Below, piece after piece: positions 10,399-19,764 of a stretch of DNA of 29,318 bases. Below the pieces are notes generated by a model. The model ran no database searches and was not told the origin of the DNA. It saw only the letters and a program-made list of their open reading frames with translations. The stretch is from Branchiostoma floridae. Lineage: Eukaryota; Chordata; Leptocardii; Amphioxiformes; Branchiostomatidae. The position numbers were made by a program, and so were the translations under genes. The DNA lies in contig NC_049991.1 of assembly GCF_000003815.2 (NCBI RefSeq), positions 2,763,705 through 2,793,022 of the forward strand. The letters run 5' to 3'. The first letter of the stretch is position 1. Every line of letters starts with the position of its first letter.

Positions 10399-10519
10399 AT
10401 CCTATTTCTACAGGGGCTCCTTGCACTTGTTGCCCTAAAATTTGGCACATGTAGTGTCTGATTTTTTTAGGGCAGCGAGTGTAAGGAGCCCCGGTAGAAA
10501 TAGGATGGTACCCAGGCTA
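10399..10519. mobile_element. Short hairpin element carrying a MITE terminus
   Basis: Arms 10399-10440 and 10465-10506 are inverted copies (about 42 bp, roughly four mismatches; ATCCTATTTCTA pairs with TAGAAATAGGAT) around a 24-base loop. The right side continues into ATGGTACCCAGGCTA (10505-10519), identical to the right terminus of the MITE at 5476-5750. The left side lacks the matching terminus, so the copy looks one-ended. Confidence 0.6.
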
Positions 10520-10562
10520 CATTGTTGGGGAAATGCAAGTTCTAAAGCCCATCCAGTGAGCT

Positions 10563-10693
10563 TTAAAAGTAAGCTGACTCCCCATTGGTGTTCTCCTCTC
10601 CCTGTCCAGTTTTGGCCCTCTTGACCACATGCTCCCCCTCCCCACTGGACTTCCTCTTCTTGGTCTTTGGTTCCGCATTGTCCTTGGCTGCAG
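10563..10693 (-). CDS. Gene 2 last exon: basic NLS tail and stop
   Basis: Acceptor ATTTCGGCAG. Encodes 'AAAKDNAEPKTKKRKSSGEG', then 'VVKRAKTGQGEENTNGES' and TAA. Low-complexity, charged and probably disordered. No convincing AATAAA was seen on the minus strand just downstream. Confidence 0.84.
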
Positions 10694-13600
10694 CTGCCGA
10701 AATGTAACATTTAAACATTTGTATTTCAATGGAAGATCTTATCTTTCTCCTCTAACTTCTAAGTGACTTTTGCTATATTATAATCAACATAATCTAGTTT
10801 ACAGATGTGAAAAATGTGTGCATATTGACAATGAAAGCTGTCTATGAAGTCTGACAAACATTTTCATTTGAAATGTACAGGAAATGTCATTACTTTTTTC
10901 TGGAAAAATGCTTACCAGTGGACCGCAAATTGTATGTGGCAAACCTGTTGACTATCCACAGTTCACATGGGCCTCAAACACTAAATGTAATGACCAAAGG
11001 CATTTGTGTTAGTATTGTACATACCAGTAGAATCCAGCATAGTGGGATCCAGGTTTGTAGCTACGGCATGGGCCCACAGGGTCACCTCCACTTTATGTGG
11101 GGTCCACTGGCCTTCGGGGTCTAAGGAAAGAGTTAATGTTTTAAGACACATGTAGGCTCACAACCATCAACCATAACAGATCAACATCACATGATAAAAT
11201 GGTTCAAATGTGGGGTAAAAGAGGCTTACACATCAGGTCCTTTGGCTTCCAGGTCTTCTGACCAAGATACTTTTATTGCTGTGTGTATCTGATTCATGGC
11301 TAATATTTCCCTTAGGCCTAGGAACAAAAAAGTTATGTTTCCTGTTTCACTGTCCGGAATTCGCTGAAAAAAAATCAGGGTTGCTAGGTAGGGATCATCT
11401 TTTTTTTTCTTTCGTTTTTTAGACTCTGGCCAAAACTCTTAACTGTACAATACAGTTAAACAAATAAAAGTGAAATACATAAGGACATTTATATTTTCAA
11501 TGTCAAACTTTAACTGTGTGCATAATGGTTACAAATCTGTGGATACATTTATCCTTCATTAGATAGGACAAGCAGGTTTTTGGTTTTTCTAGGGTCTGTC
11601 GGGAAACAGGAAACACAACATTTTTTTTCCGTAGGCCGCAGACCCCATATTCAGTTATTGACAGTGAACTGCTAAAACTATGAAAGATAAATACCATCAT
11701 AAAGATTGGCTTTTACAATATTTCATATTAAAGATGTGTCAAAACTAAGCATACATGATGTTGGAATAATCCCAATTTACTGAAACCTTACAAAACTTCT
11801 AAGTGAACACACTGTGTTTATCTTCTTACCTTGCTTGTTGAGCCTCTTACAGCACTTCTTGATGTGGTCCAGGTACTTGAGGAAGTAAGGCAGGGTGTAC
11901 TGTACCGGTCCCAGTCCAGGGATGGACAACATGGACTCATCAGCCATGAAGGGCACCAGCTCAGGGGCTGCTGCAGCCAGGATGGCTAAGGACAAAAATG
12001 GATTGGGTTTAGTGGCAGGGTGTACTGTACTGGACCCAGTCCAGGGGTGGACAACATGGACTTATCAGCCATGAAGGGCACCAGCTCAGGGGCTGCTGCA
12101 GCCAGGATGGCTAAGGACAAAAATGGATTGGGTTTAGTGGCAGGGTGTACTGTACTGGACCCAGTCCAGGGATGGACAACATGGACTTATCAGCCATGAA
12201 GGGCACCAGCTCAGGGGCTGCTGCAGCCAGGATGGCTAAGGACAAAAATGGGTTTAGTGGCAGGGTGTAATGTACCGGACCCAGTCCAGGGATGGACAAC
12301 ATGGACTTATCAGCCATGAAGGGCACCAGCTCAGGGGCTGCTGCAGCCAGGATGGCTAAGGACAAAAATGGGTTTAGTGGCAGGGTGTAATGTACCGGAC
12401 CCAGTCCAGGGGTGGACAACATGGACTCATCGGCCATGAAGGGGCTGCTGCAGCCAGGATGGCTAAGGACAAAAATGGATTGGGTTTAGTGGCAGGGTGT
12501 ACTGTACTGGACCCAGTCCAGGGATGGACAACATGGACTCATCAGCCATGAAGGGCACCAGCTCAGGGGCTGCTGCAGCCAGGATGGCTACAGAAAATGG
12601 ATGGAATAGAGTTACCATGGTAGTTGGAAGTTGAATCAGTTCTATATGTTTCAGTGTACAGGCAGTACTCATCTCTGATTCTATAATCCTTGAGGCACAC
12701 AGATGTGCAAGCACTACAGTGATGTGTTCTGACATGTGACTAGTATTAATGGTTAAGTGACACAGTCAGGAATTGAAATTCCTTTTAGGGCATACAGTCA
12801 GGTAGGCATTGATGCACCTTGCATAAAAATCTACGAGCAAGAGATAAATCGGAATGCACAACATAAGATGTAAGCAACACCTATTTATATGTACAAACCT
12901 TACTGTGTCTCTGCAGAAGTTGCACCTAAAATTCTACAGCTAACTTCAAATTCTAATATGGCAAAGGGTTTATCTTTTCTCTATTTAGTGTCAGGAATAT
13001 ACTGTACTACACTAGAGCACAAAAGTATCTTTACATACATAAACCTACACAAACATTTAGGTATACACATGGTATATCTGCAGTCAAAAGTCGGTGCACA
13101 GCTTCATATTTGGGTGCACAATACTCAATAGTGCATACATGTATATGTACATGTATGCACTCAGTACTCCAAGCCCTGGCAACAGGTACCGCTAGTAGTA
13201 GTAGTACAAGCGTAACCCTCAGGGTCTGGGTCCAAAACCCTACCATTACGCCATACCAATGCCATGAAGAACTACAAGTGTAAGAGTGAACAGAAGCGAC
13301 CCAAATTCAACTTCACCAGAACACAGCAGATACCAGTAGTACAAGCCTAACCTGTAGCAGTGGCTGGTCCCACAGCCTTCAGTTTGGACAGTTCGTTGAT
13401 GGCAGATGAGATGTTGGGGAGTTTGTTGAAGGCCTTCCTACTGGTCTCCTCCACAACCTCAGGCTTGTTACTCTCCACAAGCTGCTGCAGACGTGGGCGG
13501 AACTTACCTCGCTGGACAGAAGGAAAGACATCTTGTGTTAGTGCCGCAGCGTGCAAAATACCACTTGCACATTGCAACCACTTTTTGCTTGGTGCAACTT

Positions 13601-16600
13601 ACTTCTAAACTCAGGTTGCACAGTGCGAAACCTAGATTTTGAGCCTTAGAACTTGATTTTGTTGTCAATTCATTTGGAAGAAAAAAATGGATTGATAGTA
13701 ATATGATAGTAAATGCTTATGTATGTATGCATTGTACCTTTTTTATCAAGATAATGTGGCGGATATTTTCCATGGTTCAATGGTTCAATCAATGGTTCAA
13801 TGTTAACCCAGCCCTTCCAAAGGCCCTTCAAAAGGCCCTTTTCTCTTTGCCCAATTTTATGGCTTAGTTAGACAAGGGTTACATTGCAGTCCAGTATCAA
13901 AACTGTATTTTAGACGTATGTGGTCCAGCGTAAATAAATCTACGCTTTAATCCATGTTTATCATAAAGATATATCAAAAATTGCATCAGAAGGAATTTAT
14001 TTTGTAATAAAGAATAATGCATACTCATTGTGGGTCAAAAAGTTTTACAATACCGGTTTATTGTGCCAATAATTCATCTGACATAGATTATGTTAATGAG
14101 GTAAATTTCCAATACCTCCCTACACTGGGGGATTATTTTCGAGGGTAAAACTTATTAATTAGTTTAGAGGGTAAAACTTCACTGGAATGGATTCATCATT
14201 CTTTAATTGTAAAAATAAAACAACGTTTATTTTTGCATTTTGCGACTTGCAGTCTATGCCATACATTTCTATACCTTTTAAAACGAGGTTCTTCAGAACA
14301 TGTAATGTTTAGCTCAGTGGTAAAGTTTATGCATTGTAATCCAACGCTCCGGGTTCGATTCCCGGAACGGGAATTTTTCAACTTTCTTTTTTTAAATTTT
14401 TTTTTTACACCATTAAAGTACTAGTAAACAATACTTTTGTCTTTTGACCAGAACATTTGGGAATTTCTGTTGTAGTTCTGCATTTTTCCGCTGTTGGGAT
14501 ATTTGAATGAACGAACAGACATGTATATGTAGGGTATATGTCGTTCTAACTTTCATTAAAATGCCCATACAACATCTATATCACATAATTGCACGAGAAG
14601 AAACTGATTTTCTCGAAAATAATTGCATCCTGTATGACAAAAAGTTTCACTAAACATGTTCATTCTTATATTCCTGGACAAACCTCATTTGCATATTGGT
14701 GAATCTCTCCATGCGACCATATCAGATTTAGTTACTCTATTTCTATTTACATGACATTCTAATAACTAGAAAAACGTTCACACATGCAAACCTTAGCAAA
14801 ATGTCAGCTTTTTTAAAGCACTTGTTCTGGTTGTTTCTGATTATTTTGATGTGATCCTCATGTTTACTGATGAACACTGGTGAAGCGCCGAGGTACCTTT
14901 TCCTGACGAAATCCCTACTACCCGGCAAGATACAGCTTTTTTTAAAGCACTTGTTTTCACAAGTTAGTGAATTGTAGGTGGTGCAACTTGAAATTCAGAT
15001 GTGCAACCTAGTTTTAGCCCAAGGTTGCACACTGTGCAACCTGGCTCAGAAAAGTATTTTGTACACTGTTAGTGGACTTGTTTCTAGAACACTTGTTTGT
15101 TTGTTTTGCATACCCAGTAAACCACCTTATGGAGTAACACACCAGGTTCGTACTGAACAGTACAAGCTGCATATCCGGACAGGTTAATTTGATCCACACC
15201 AGGAAGGTCATTTTGATAAGTTCGATGGGTTCTTTAATGTGCTCGAGGTGTGGCTCAGATCTCCTCAAACATGGGACCTCCATTCAATGTCCTAGCTGAG
15301 GGATGTCCCTAACCAAAGCTAGGTACTCATTTTCACGTGAGTGATGTTAGGAAAGTTGTGTAAAGTGCCTTTCACAAGGGCACAAGATCGGTGGCACATC
15401 AACGGATTCATTTCAGCTTTATAAATAGAAGTGCTTAAAAAGTAGTATTTAAAAAGGTACATACATGATCATACCATTCAATCCACTTTCACTGTGAGAG
15501 TAAGCTCAAGACAAAAATTTCTACCATAAGAAATGATGCTCAACAGTTCATGTGCTATTGACAACCTCACCTGGGTTATCATGGGTTACAAACAATTATA
15601 CAAACTTATCATCAATTCAACTTTTTGACATTGAAATCTGTGTTACCATGAGTTTCCATCTCATGAGTTTGGCCAGCTCCTCATGGGTGATGTGTTTGTC
15701 AGTCCTCTCACTCAGGGCCTGGGGAAGTTCTTCTTGGAACCTACATGGACAAAACATGTAGAAAACATTACAGCAATAAGTGGGTTTATAAACCTCAATT
15801 ATGCAAACTAGCCACTGATTTATCTAATTATGTAAGGCATCTCCGAAGCTATCTACATTCCAAATATCATGACGATCCGTCAACCTTTCCCGAGTTATTC
15901 CCCTCTAAAGGGATGATGCAACTTTGCACTGAAAAATTTCCAAAATTCCTATCGAATTCTGGGAATTCTTGCCAAATGGATGCACACTACACTGTTAGGC
16001 TAGCCCCTGAGGCGTTGCCAAAAATATCATACTAAGATATGCAAATGGAGACAAATTTTCTGTGGCCCTTTGTTGTGGGTTTTTACAGTCAACTCTCATA
16101 GTGAACTCATCATACTCATGTTCTGTCTTGCAACTACAAAAATAAAACACAGTGAATGTCTCCTTTCTCCAACTACATCATTTAAAGTCCCTGCAAACTG
16201 AAATTAATTTACAGTATCAAACTGAAAATTCATCCTACTCTATAGTCCATCATTTCAAGTATCAAATATTTCAAATGACGGTTATCAATCTTCTGATGTA
16301 ATGCCATGCTGTTACAGGTAACATTGTACGACTTGGAGCCAATCAAAGCTCTCGTTCTCAGAGAAATTTTCAAACATTAAAGGATTGTCTATCAACTGCT
16401 GCCAGACTATTCAGTATTTCGTGTCTGAGAAAATAATTTTTGGTACAATTCTCTGTACTTCTTCTCACCATTTGTCCAGTTTGATTAAGTCGGCTTTCTT
16501 CTGACTCTTGTCCACTTTCAGTTTCAGCACCTTACTGTAGAGACTGTGACACTTGGACCACGCCTTACTGTCACCACTGCTGAAGAACTGTCTGGTACTC

Positions 16601-16629
16601 ATGTCTGTCACTGTCAGGAACTTTAGAAC
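10563..16629 (-). CDS. Conserved uncharacterised nuclear protein with HhH-like motif (N-terminus missing)
   Basis: Six coding exons: 16629-16469, 15740-15647, 13511-13352, 11985-11830, 11120-11025, 10693-10563. All junctions are GT-AG with phases 2, 0, 1, 1, 1, giving 798 nt (265 residues plus TAA). The first exon here begins in phase 0 without a Met at its edge, so a short upstream coding exon was not found. An internal Met (in 'DMSTRQFF') could instead be the start. Conserved-looking blocks are 'STRQFF', 'EELAKLMRWKLM', 'RGKFRPRLQQLV' and 'KAVGPATAT' followed by 'PFMADES..SIPGLG'. The VGPATA-type stretch resembles a helix-hairpin-helix DNA-contact hairpin. The C-terminus is basic with NLS-like 'KTKKRK' and 'KRAK', so the protein is probably nuclear. 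The block pattern resembles a family annotated only as uncharacterised in animals and fungi; I assign no function. It probably shares a promoter with CEP95. Confidence 0.85.
11025..11120 (-). CDS. Gene 2 exon e: WTPHKVEVTLWAHAVA
   Basis: Acceptor TTTCCTTAG, donor GTATGTAC, phase 1 on both sides. Encodes 'DPEGQWTPHKVEVTLWAH' and 'AVATNLDPTMLDST', giving an amphipathic helix. Confidence 0.86.
11830..11985 (-). CDS. Gene 2 exon d: AILAAAAPELVPFMADES block
   Basis: Acceptor TTTGTCCTTAG, donor GTAAGAAG. Continues the hairpin with 'AILAAAAPELVPFMADES', then 'SIPGLGPVQYTLPYFL' and 'HIKKCCKRLNKQ'. This is the only full-length copy; five truncated copies lie upstream in the intron. Confidence 0.88.
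12011..12590 (-). repeat. Tandem array of five truncated gene 2 exon d copies
   Basis: Five copies of a 107-125 bp unit lie immediately upstream of the real exon. Copy acceptors fall at 12110, 12235, 12355, 12462 and 12587; spacings from the real exon at 11985 are 125, 125, 120, 107 and 125. Each unit holds the intron 3' end, the CTTAG acceptor (CTGTAG in the outermost copy) and the exon up to ACCCTGCC, then jumps back to ACTAAACCC. None contains the rest of the exon or its donor. Two adjoining 120-bp spacers keep one frame open, but the others shift to a stop. Confidence 0.85.
13352..13511 (-). CDS. Gene 2 exon c: RGKFRPRL to VGPATAT
   Basis: Acceptor TCTGTCCAG, donor GTTAGGCT. Encodes 'RGKFRPRLQQLVESNKP', a helical stretch, then 'NELSKLKAVGPATAT', the first half of the HhH-like motif. 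Ends in phase 1. Confidence 0.88.
13553..13640. repeat. GTGCAAC-type dispersed repeat, copy A
   Basis: Contains TTGCTTGGTGCAACTT, then GGTTGCACAGTGCGAAACCT. A related stretch in the same order lies at about 22884-22985 (TTGCTTGGCACAACTT, then CACAGTGCGCAATCTG), and a looser one at 14970-15050. It is probably a MITE remnant; ends were not defined. Confidence 0.4.
14303..14372 (+). pseudogene. tRNA-like sequence (degenerate, Thr-TGT-like)
   Basis: It has a perfect A box (TAGCTCAGTGGT, 14310-14321) and B box (GGTTCGATTCC, 14352-14362), a 5-bp T stem CCGGG/CCCGG, and a TTGTAAT segment in the anticodon-loop position. The acceptor stem pairs only at about five of seven positions and the D and anticodon stems are poor. 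A T-run follows at 14391-14405. It is best read as a tRNA pseudogene or SINE head, not a working tRNA. Confidence 0.5.
14805..14955. mobile_element. 106-bp insert between 22-nt direct repeats
   Basis: The word CAGCTTTTTT...CACTTGTT occurs at 14805-14826 and 14933-14955 (one extra T in the second). A direct repeat of this length around a short segment resembles the long target duplication made by target-primed reverse transcription. The insert has no poly(A) and was not identified. Confidence 0.4.
15647..15740 (-). CDS. Gene 2 exon b: EELAKLMRWKLM block
   Basis: Acceptor CATGTAG, donor GTAACACA. Encodes 'FQEELPQALSERTDKHI' followed by 'THEELAKLMRWKLM', and joins in phase 0 to the RGKFRPRL exon. 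Confidence 0.87.
16469..16629 (-). CDS. Gene 2 exon a: STRQFF / SKAWSKCHSLY block
   Basis: Acceptor CATTACAG, donor GTGAGAAG. Encodes 'VLKFLTVTDMSTRQFF', then 'SGDSKAWSKCHSLYSKVL' and a Lys-rich helix ending 'LIKLDKW'. The 5' part of this exon is copied three times upstream, at 16701-17095. Confidence 0.85.
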
Positions 16630-17095
16630 CTGTAATGGAACTGGAGAGAGGAAATGCTGGTGATTCAGTTGTGGGTCAGACAGTCCAGAACCATACTCAG
16701 TTACTGTAGAGACTGTGACACTTGGACCACGCCTTACTGTCACCACTGCTGAAGAACTGTCTGGTACTCATGATGTCAGGTACTAAGGGACCTGTAATGG
16801 AACTGGAGAGAGGAAATACTGGTGATTCAGTTGTGGGTCAGACAGTCCAGTAGTACCATACTCAGTTACTGTAGAGACTGTGACACTTGGACCACGCCTT
16901 ACTGTCACCACTGCTGAAGAACTGTCTGGTACTCATGTTTGTCAGGAACTATGGGACCTGTGATGGAACTGGAGAGTGGAAATACTGTAAGTGCATTTAA
17001 GTTTGTGGTGATTTAATTTCGCTGCATCAGCACCTTATTACTGTAGAGACTGTGACACTTTGACCACGCCTCACTGTCAGCACTACTGTACAAAT
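16532..17095 (-). repeat. Tandem array of truncated gene 2 exon a copies
   Basis: The word TTACTGTAGAGAC (exon end of each copy on the plus strand) recurs at 16532 (real exon), 16701, 16866 and 17038, spacings 169, 165 and 172. Copies 2 and 3 include an acceptor (16791, 16957) and the exon down to CTCTACAGTAA, then switch to intron sequence CTGAGTATGG. Copy 4 is the most diverged and extends further into the exon (AAGGTGCTGATG). Confidence 0.8.
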
Positions 17096-17779
17096 GTGCT
17101 ATACTTGCTGTACTATACATTATTATATAAGCGATTTGCGGTCGCAGTGAAGAGGTCACTACGAAAACCATGAACATGAAACCCTGCAAAAATCCAAAAA
17201 TTTTACAGCATTCTTTTACAAATGGTTAATGTTCAAAATTTCTTGATGACGTAATAATCAATGACCTATATGGTATACACATCTCTAAAATCTGTTTTTC
17301 AGACAACAGCTCTATGCATGAACTATGGTTCTTATCGATTTTGCACATTTGCACAGCACTGCGGAAACAAACAACAAACACACAAAGAGACAACGAAAAT
17401 TCGTTCGAAGTTAGAGGTATGTCGAAATTAGGGTCTGGGTCGTAACTTAAATCACTGTGAATGCACTATTAAATCTGAAAATTTCCTTCTAAATCTTGGG
17501 ACACAAATTAGAAAATCATTACAGAATTTACCCTTGGCCTTGCCGTTTTCCTCAACTGCAAATTTGAAGAAAAACTGACAAACTACTTGTTTACAGTTCA
17601 CCCAAAGGCCCAAGAATGGAATGGCGGCCACTCCCACCCACAAAATAAGTTGAAGCGATTTGAAACTTATTTAGACCTTTTCAGGCCCTCAAACGGCCAC
17701 ACTTTTCCCCTGGTGTTGTCGTAAACGTGTTGTGGCCAAATCAGGTAGTAAACAACGGCCAGGTGACCCCAAAACTCAC
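17096..17779. other. Gene 2 first intron, coding start not located
   Basis: A short N-terminal coding exon is expected between here and the promoter, but no ATG exon with a phase-0 donor stood out on the minus strand. An open stretch at 17452-17643 has no ATG at its head. Confidence 0.4.
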
Positions 17780-18000
17780 CTTTCTTGGTGCTTCAGGCGG
17801 ATCTAAGCAAACCAAAACAACCAGCTCACTTTCCCGCCAAATTTCAAAGTCTCGTCAAATCTCGCGAGCAAAACGCGATCTTGGGAGTCATTTTCTCTGA
17901 TAGAACACGGAATCTGATTGGTTTAATTTGTGGTGAAATTGTCGTAACAGCCAATCAAAGCGCGTTGCTCATGGTGTCCACATTGGCCAAGATGGCGGCC
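17780..18000. promoter_or_regulatory. Bidirectional promoter, gene 2 / CEP95
   Basis: The two genes diverge here. On the minus side a probable 5' UTR exon ends at 17780 (AGAAAG before GTGAGTTT). Sites seen: TTTCCCGCCAAA, a full E2F consensus (17830-17841); TCTCGCGAGC, one base from the TCTCGCGAGA promoter element (17860-17869); ATTGG (17917-17921), CCAAT (17951-17955) and ATTGG (17982-17986), which are NF-Y sites; and AAGATGGCGGC, a full YY1 site (17989-17999) on the CEP95 strand. No TATA box is evident. E2F with NF-Y suggests cell-cycle-linked expression; that is inference. Confidence 0.65.
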
Positions 18001-18048
18001 GTTTTGAACGGAAATTTTTGAATCGCTCAGCAAAACAACTTGTCTCAA
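17985..18048 (+). other. CEP95: CEP95 5' UTR exon with a 9-codon uORF
   Basis: YY1 sites of this form usually sit at or just after the start site and set its direction, which places the transcript start near 17985. A donor, CTCAA before GTGAGTAT, lies at 18048. The ATG inside the YY1 site (17992) opens a 9-codon frame that ends at TGA (18021), before the donor. The 5' boundary is approximate. Confidence 0.5.
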
Positions 18049-18740
18049 GTGAGTATAGACAGCGTTTCTGACGAAATTGTCCTCCTTTATCTATAGTTAA
18101 GTAGCTATTGTATCTGATATGTTGCAGCTGTGTTGCGTAGCCTGAAGAATCCACTTCAAAAATTATGTGCGGTTTTTATTAGGGGAGGGGGGCTCGATCT
18201 CGACTAGACTGAAATTTGATTTAATAATGGACGTAGAACAAATTTATACGCAAAATTGGGGTTCTTGTATCAACAATTTATTACAAGTCTCGACTTTTAT
18301 TCTTTGATGTGGCGTAAACAAGGAAAAGCTCTCAAATTTTATGATTTAGCTATAATCAGAGTCCTCCCCAAAGGATGGAATAAGGGAGGCCCTCCACTAT
18401 ACTCCAGCCCAGCTCCACTATACTACTTTTGAAATCTAGTGTGTTTCTTCCATATTTTCCTGGTTAGTTTTGCTAAAATTAATGAAAATTCACAGATTTT
18501 TGTGCCAAGTGGCATCACTTTTCCAGTTGGCATTGTCCGCAAAAACTTGTGAATGCGCGATGATCATAACAATAGTGGTTTTGACACTTCACAACAAAGG
18601 AATCACAACAATATTATTATACTTGTAGTATTTGACACCCTCTGTCATGCAAAATGAACTTATTTTCATGAAAGTGTAGCGCGTTGGATTGGGTTATTTT
18701 TGCCAGTGCCTCCACTATACTAAAAGATTCTGGGGAGAGC

Positions 18741-19589
18741 CTAGCTGGGACAACGATCGGCATGGAGAAAACTTTCTCTGCGACGTTGGGGCGGAGCATA
18801 TTCCGCTAAANNNNNNNNNNNNNNNNNNNNNNNNNNNNNNNNNNNNNNNNNNNNNNNNNNNNNNNNNNNNNNNNNNNNNNNNNNNNNNNNNNNNNNNNNN
18901 NNNNNNNNNNNNNNNNNNNNNNNNNNNNNNNNNNNNNNNNNNNNNNNNNNNNNNNNNNNNNNNNNNNNNNNNNNNNNNNNNNNNNNNNNNNNNNNNNNNN
19001 NNNNNNNNNNNNNNNNNNNNNNNNNNNNNNNNNNNNNNNNNNNNNNNNNNNNNNNNNNNNNNNNNNNNNNNNNNNNNNNNNNNNNNNNNNNNNNNNNNNN
19101 NNNNNNNNNNNNNNNNNNNNNNNNNNNNNNNNNNNNNNNNNNNNNNNNNNNNNNNNNNNNNNNNNNNNNNNNNNNNNNNNNNNNNNNNNNNNNNNNNNNN
19201 NNNNNNNNNNNNNNNNNNNNNNNNNNNNNNNNNNNNNNNNNNNNNNNNNNNNNNNNNNNNNNNNNNNNNNNNNNNNNNNNNNNNNNNNNNNNNNNNNNNN
19301 NNNNNNNNNNNNNNNNNNNNNNNNNNNNNNNNNNNNNNNNNNNNNNNNNNNNNNNNNNNNNNNNNNNNNNNNNNNNNNNNNNNNNNNNNNNNNNNNNNNN
19401 NNNNNNNNNNNNNNNNNNNNNNNAAACACCACGGTGCGGTGTGCAAGACTCCAGGGAAGCCAGGGACGTGCAGAAAACCGGAGGAAAAGGTATCTCCACG
19501 GAACGGGTACGCTTATACCGTTTAGCGGAATATGCTCCGCCCCAACGTCGCAGAGAAGTTTTTCTCCATGTTTTCATTGCCCCAGCTAG
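18741..19589. repeat. Inverted repeat flanking assembly gap 1
   Basis: The left arm (18741-18810, CTAGCTGGGACAACG to CATATTCCGCTAAA) and right arm (19521-19589, TTTAGCGGAATATG to CCCAGCTAG) are inverted copies, about 85-90% alike over 70 bp. The gap begins exactly where the left arm stops. This is probably a long-TIR or fold-back element in CEP95 intron 1 whose hairpin broke the assembly. Confidence 0.65.
18811..19423. other. Assembly gap (N run)
   Basis: 613 unknown bases. Nothing can be said of the content. Open frames spanning it are artefacts. Confidence 0.99.
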
Positions 19590-19715
19590 GGAGAACTCTG
19601 CTATTAAAGCTCAACTACAAAGTTATGTACTAGTAAGTTGCTGTACTGGATGATCATAATTTTTATCAAAATAATTTATCATAGACCTGACATGTTGTTT
19701 TCTGTTCTAGTTGCC

Positions 19716-19764
19716 ATGGATTCAGCGTCATCAAGTTCATCGGCCTCTGGCGGTGCAGATGAAG
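19716..19764 (+). CDS. CEP95: CEP95 coding exon 1 (start codon)
   Basis: After acceptor TCTGTTCTAG, five untranslated bases precede ATG in good context (TTGCCATGG). Encodes a Ser/Gly-rich leader '[16 protein letters not shown]'. Donor GTACATGT, phase 1. Confidence 0.82.

Larger units (their letters stand above)
13512..15646. other. Gene 2 intron c-b
   Basis: A 2.1-kb intron. It holds two pieces with repeated GTGCAAC / GTTGCAC words (about 13553-13640 and 14970-15050), a tRNA-like sequence (14303-14372) and a 106-bp segment between 22-nt direct repeats (14805-14955), annotated separately. The rest is AT-rich and unassigned. Confidence 0.5.

Noticed and set aside
12111-12437. 108-codon repeat protein on the minus strand
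   Set aside because: This is read-through of the truncated exon d copies, including intron-derived codons. It is explained by two 120-bp spacers being multiples of three.
14743-14928. 61-codon minus-strand frame in the gene 2 intron
   Set aside because: It overlaps the direct-repeat-flanked insert and shows no homology-like motif.
17452-17643. Possible N-terminal exon of gene 2
   Set aside because: The frame has no ATG at its head, and its GTAAATTC donor phase does not clearly fit the phase-0 start of exon a.
18689-19577. Long open frames across the first N run
   Set aside because: They consist mostly of unknown bases; the flanks are the inverted repeat arms.
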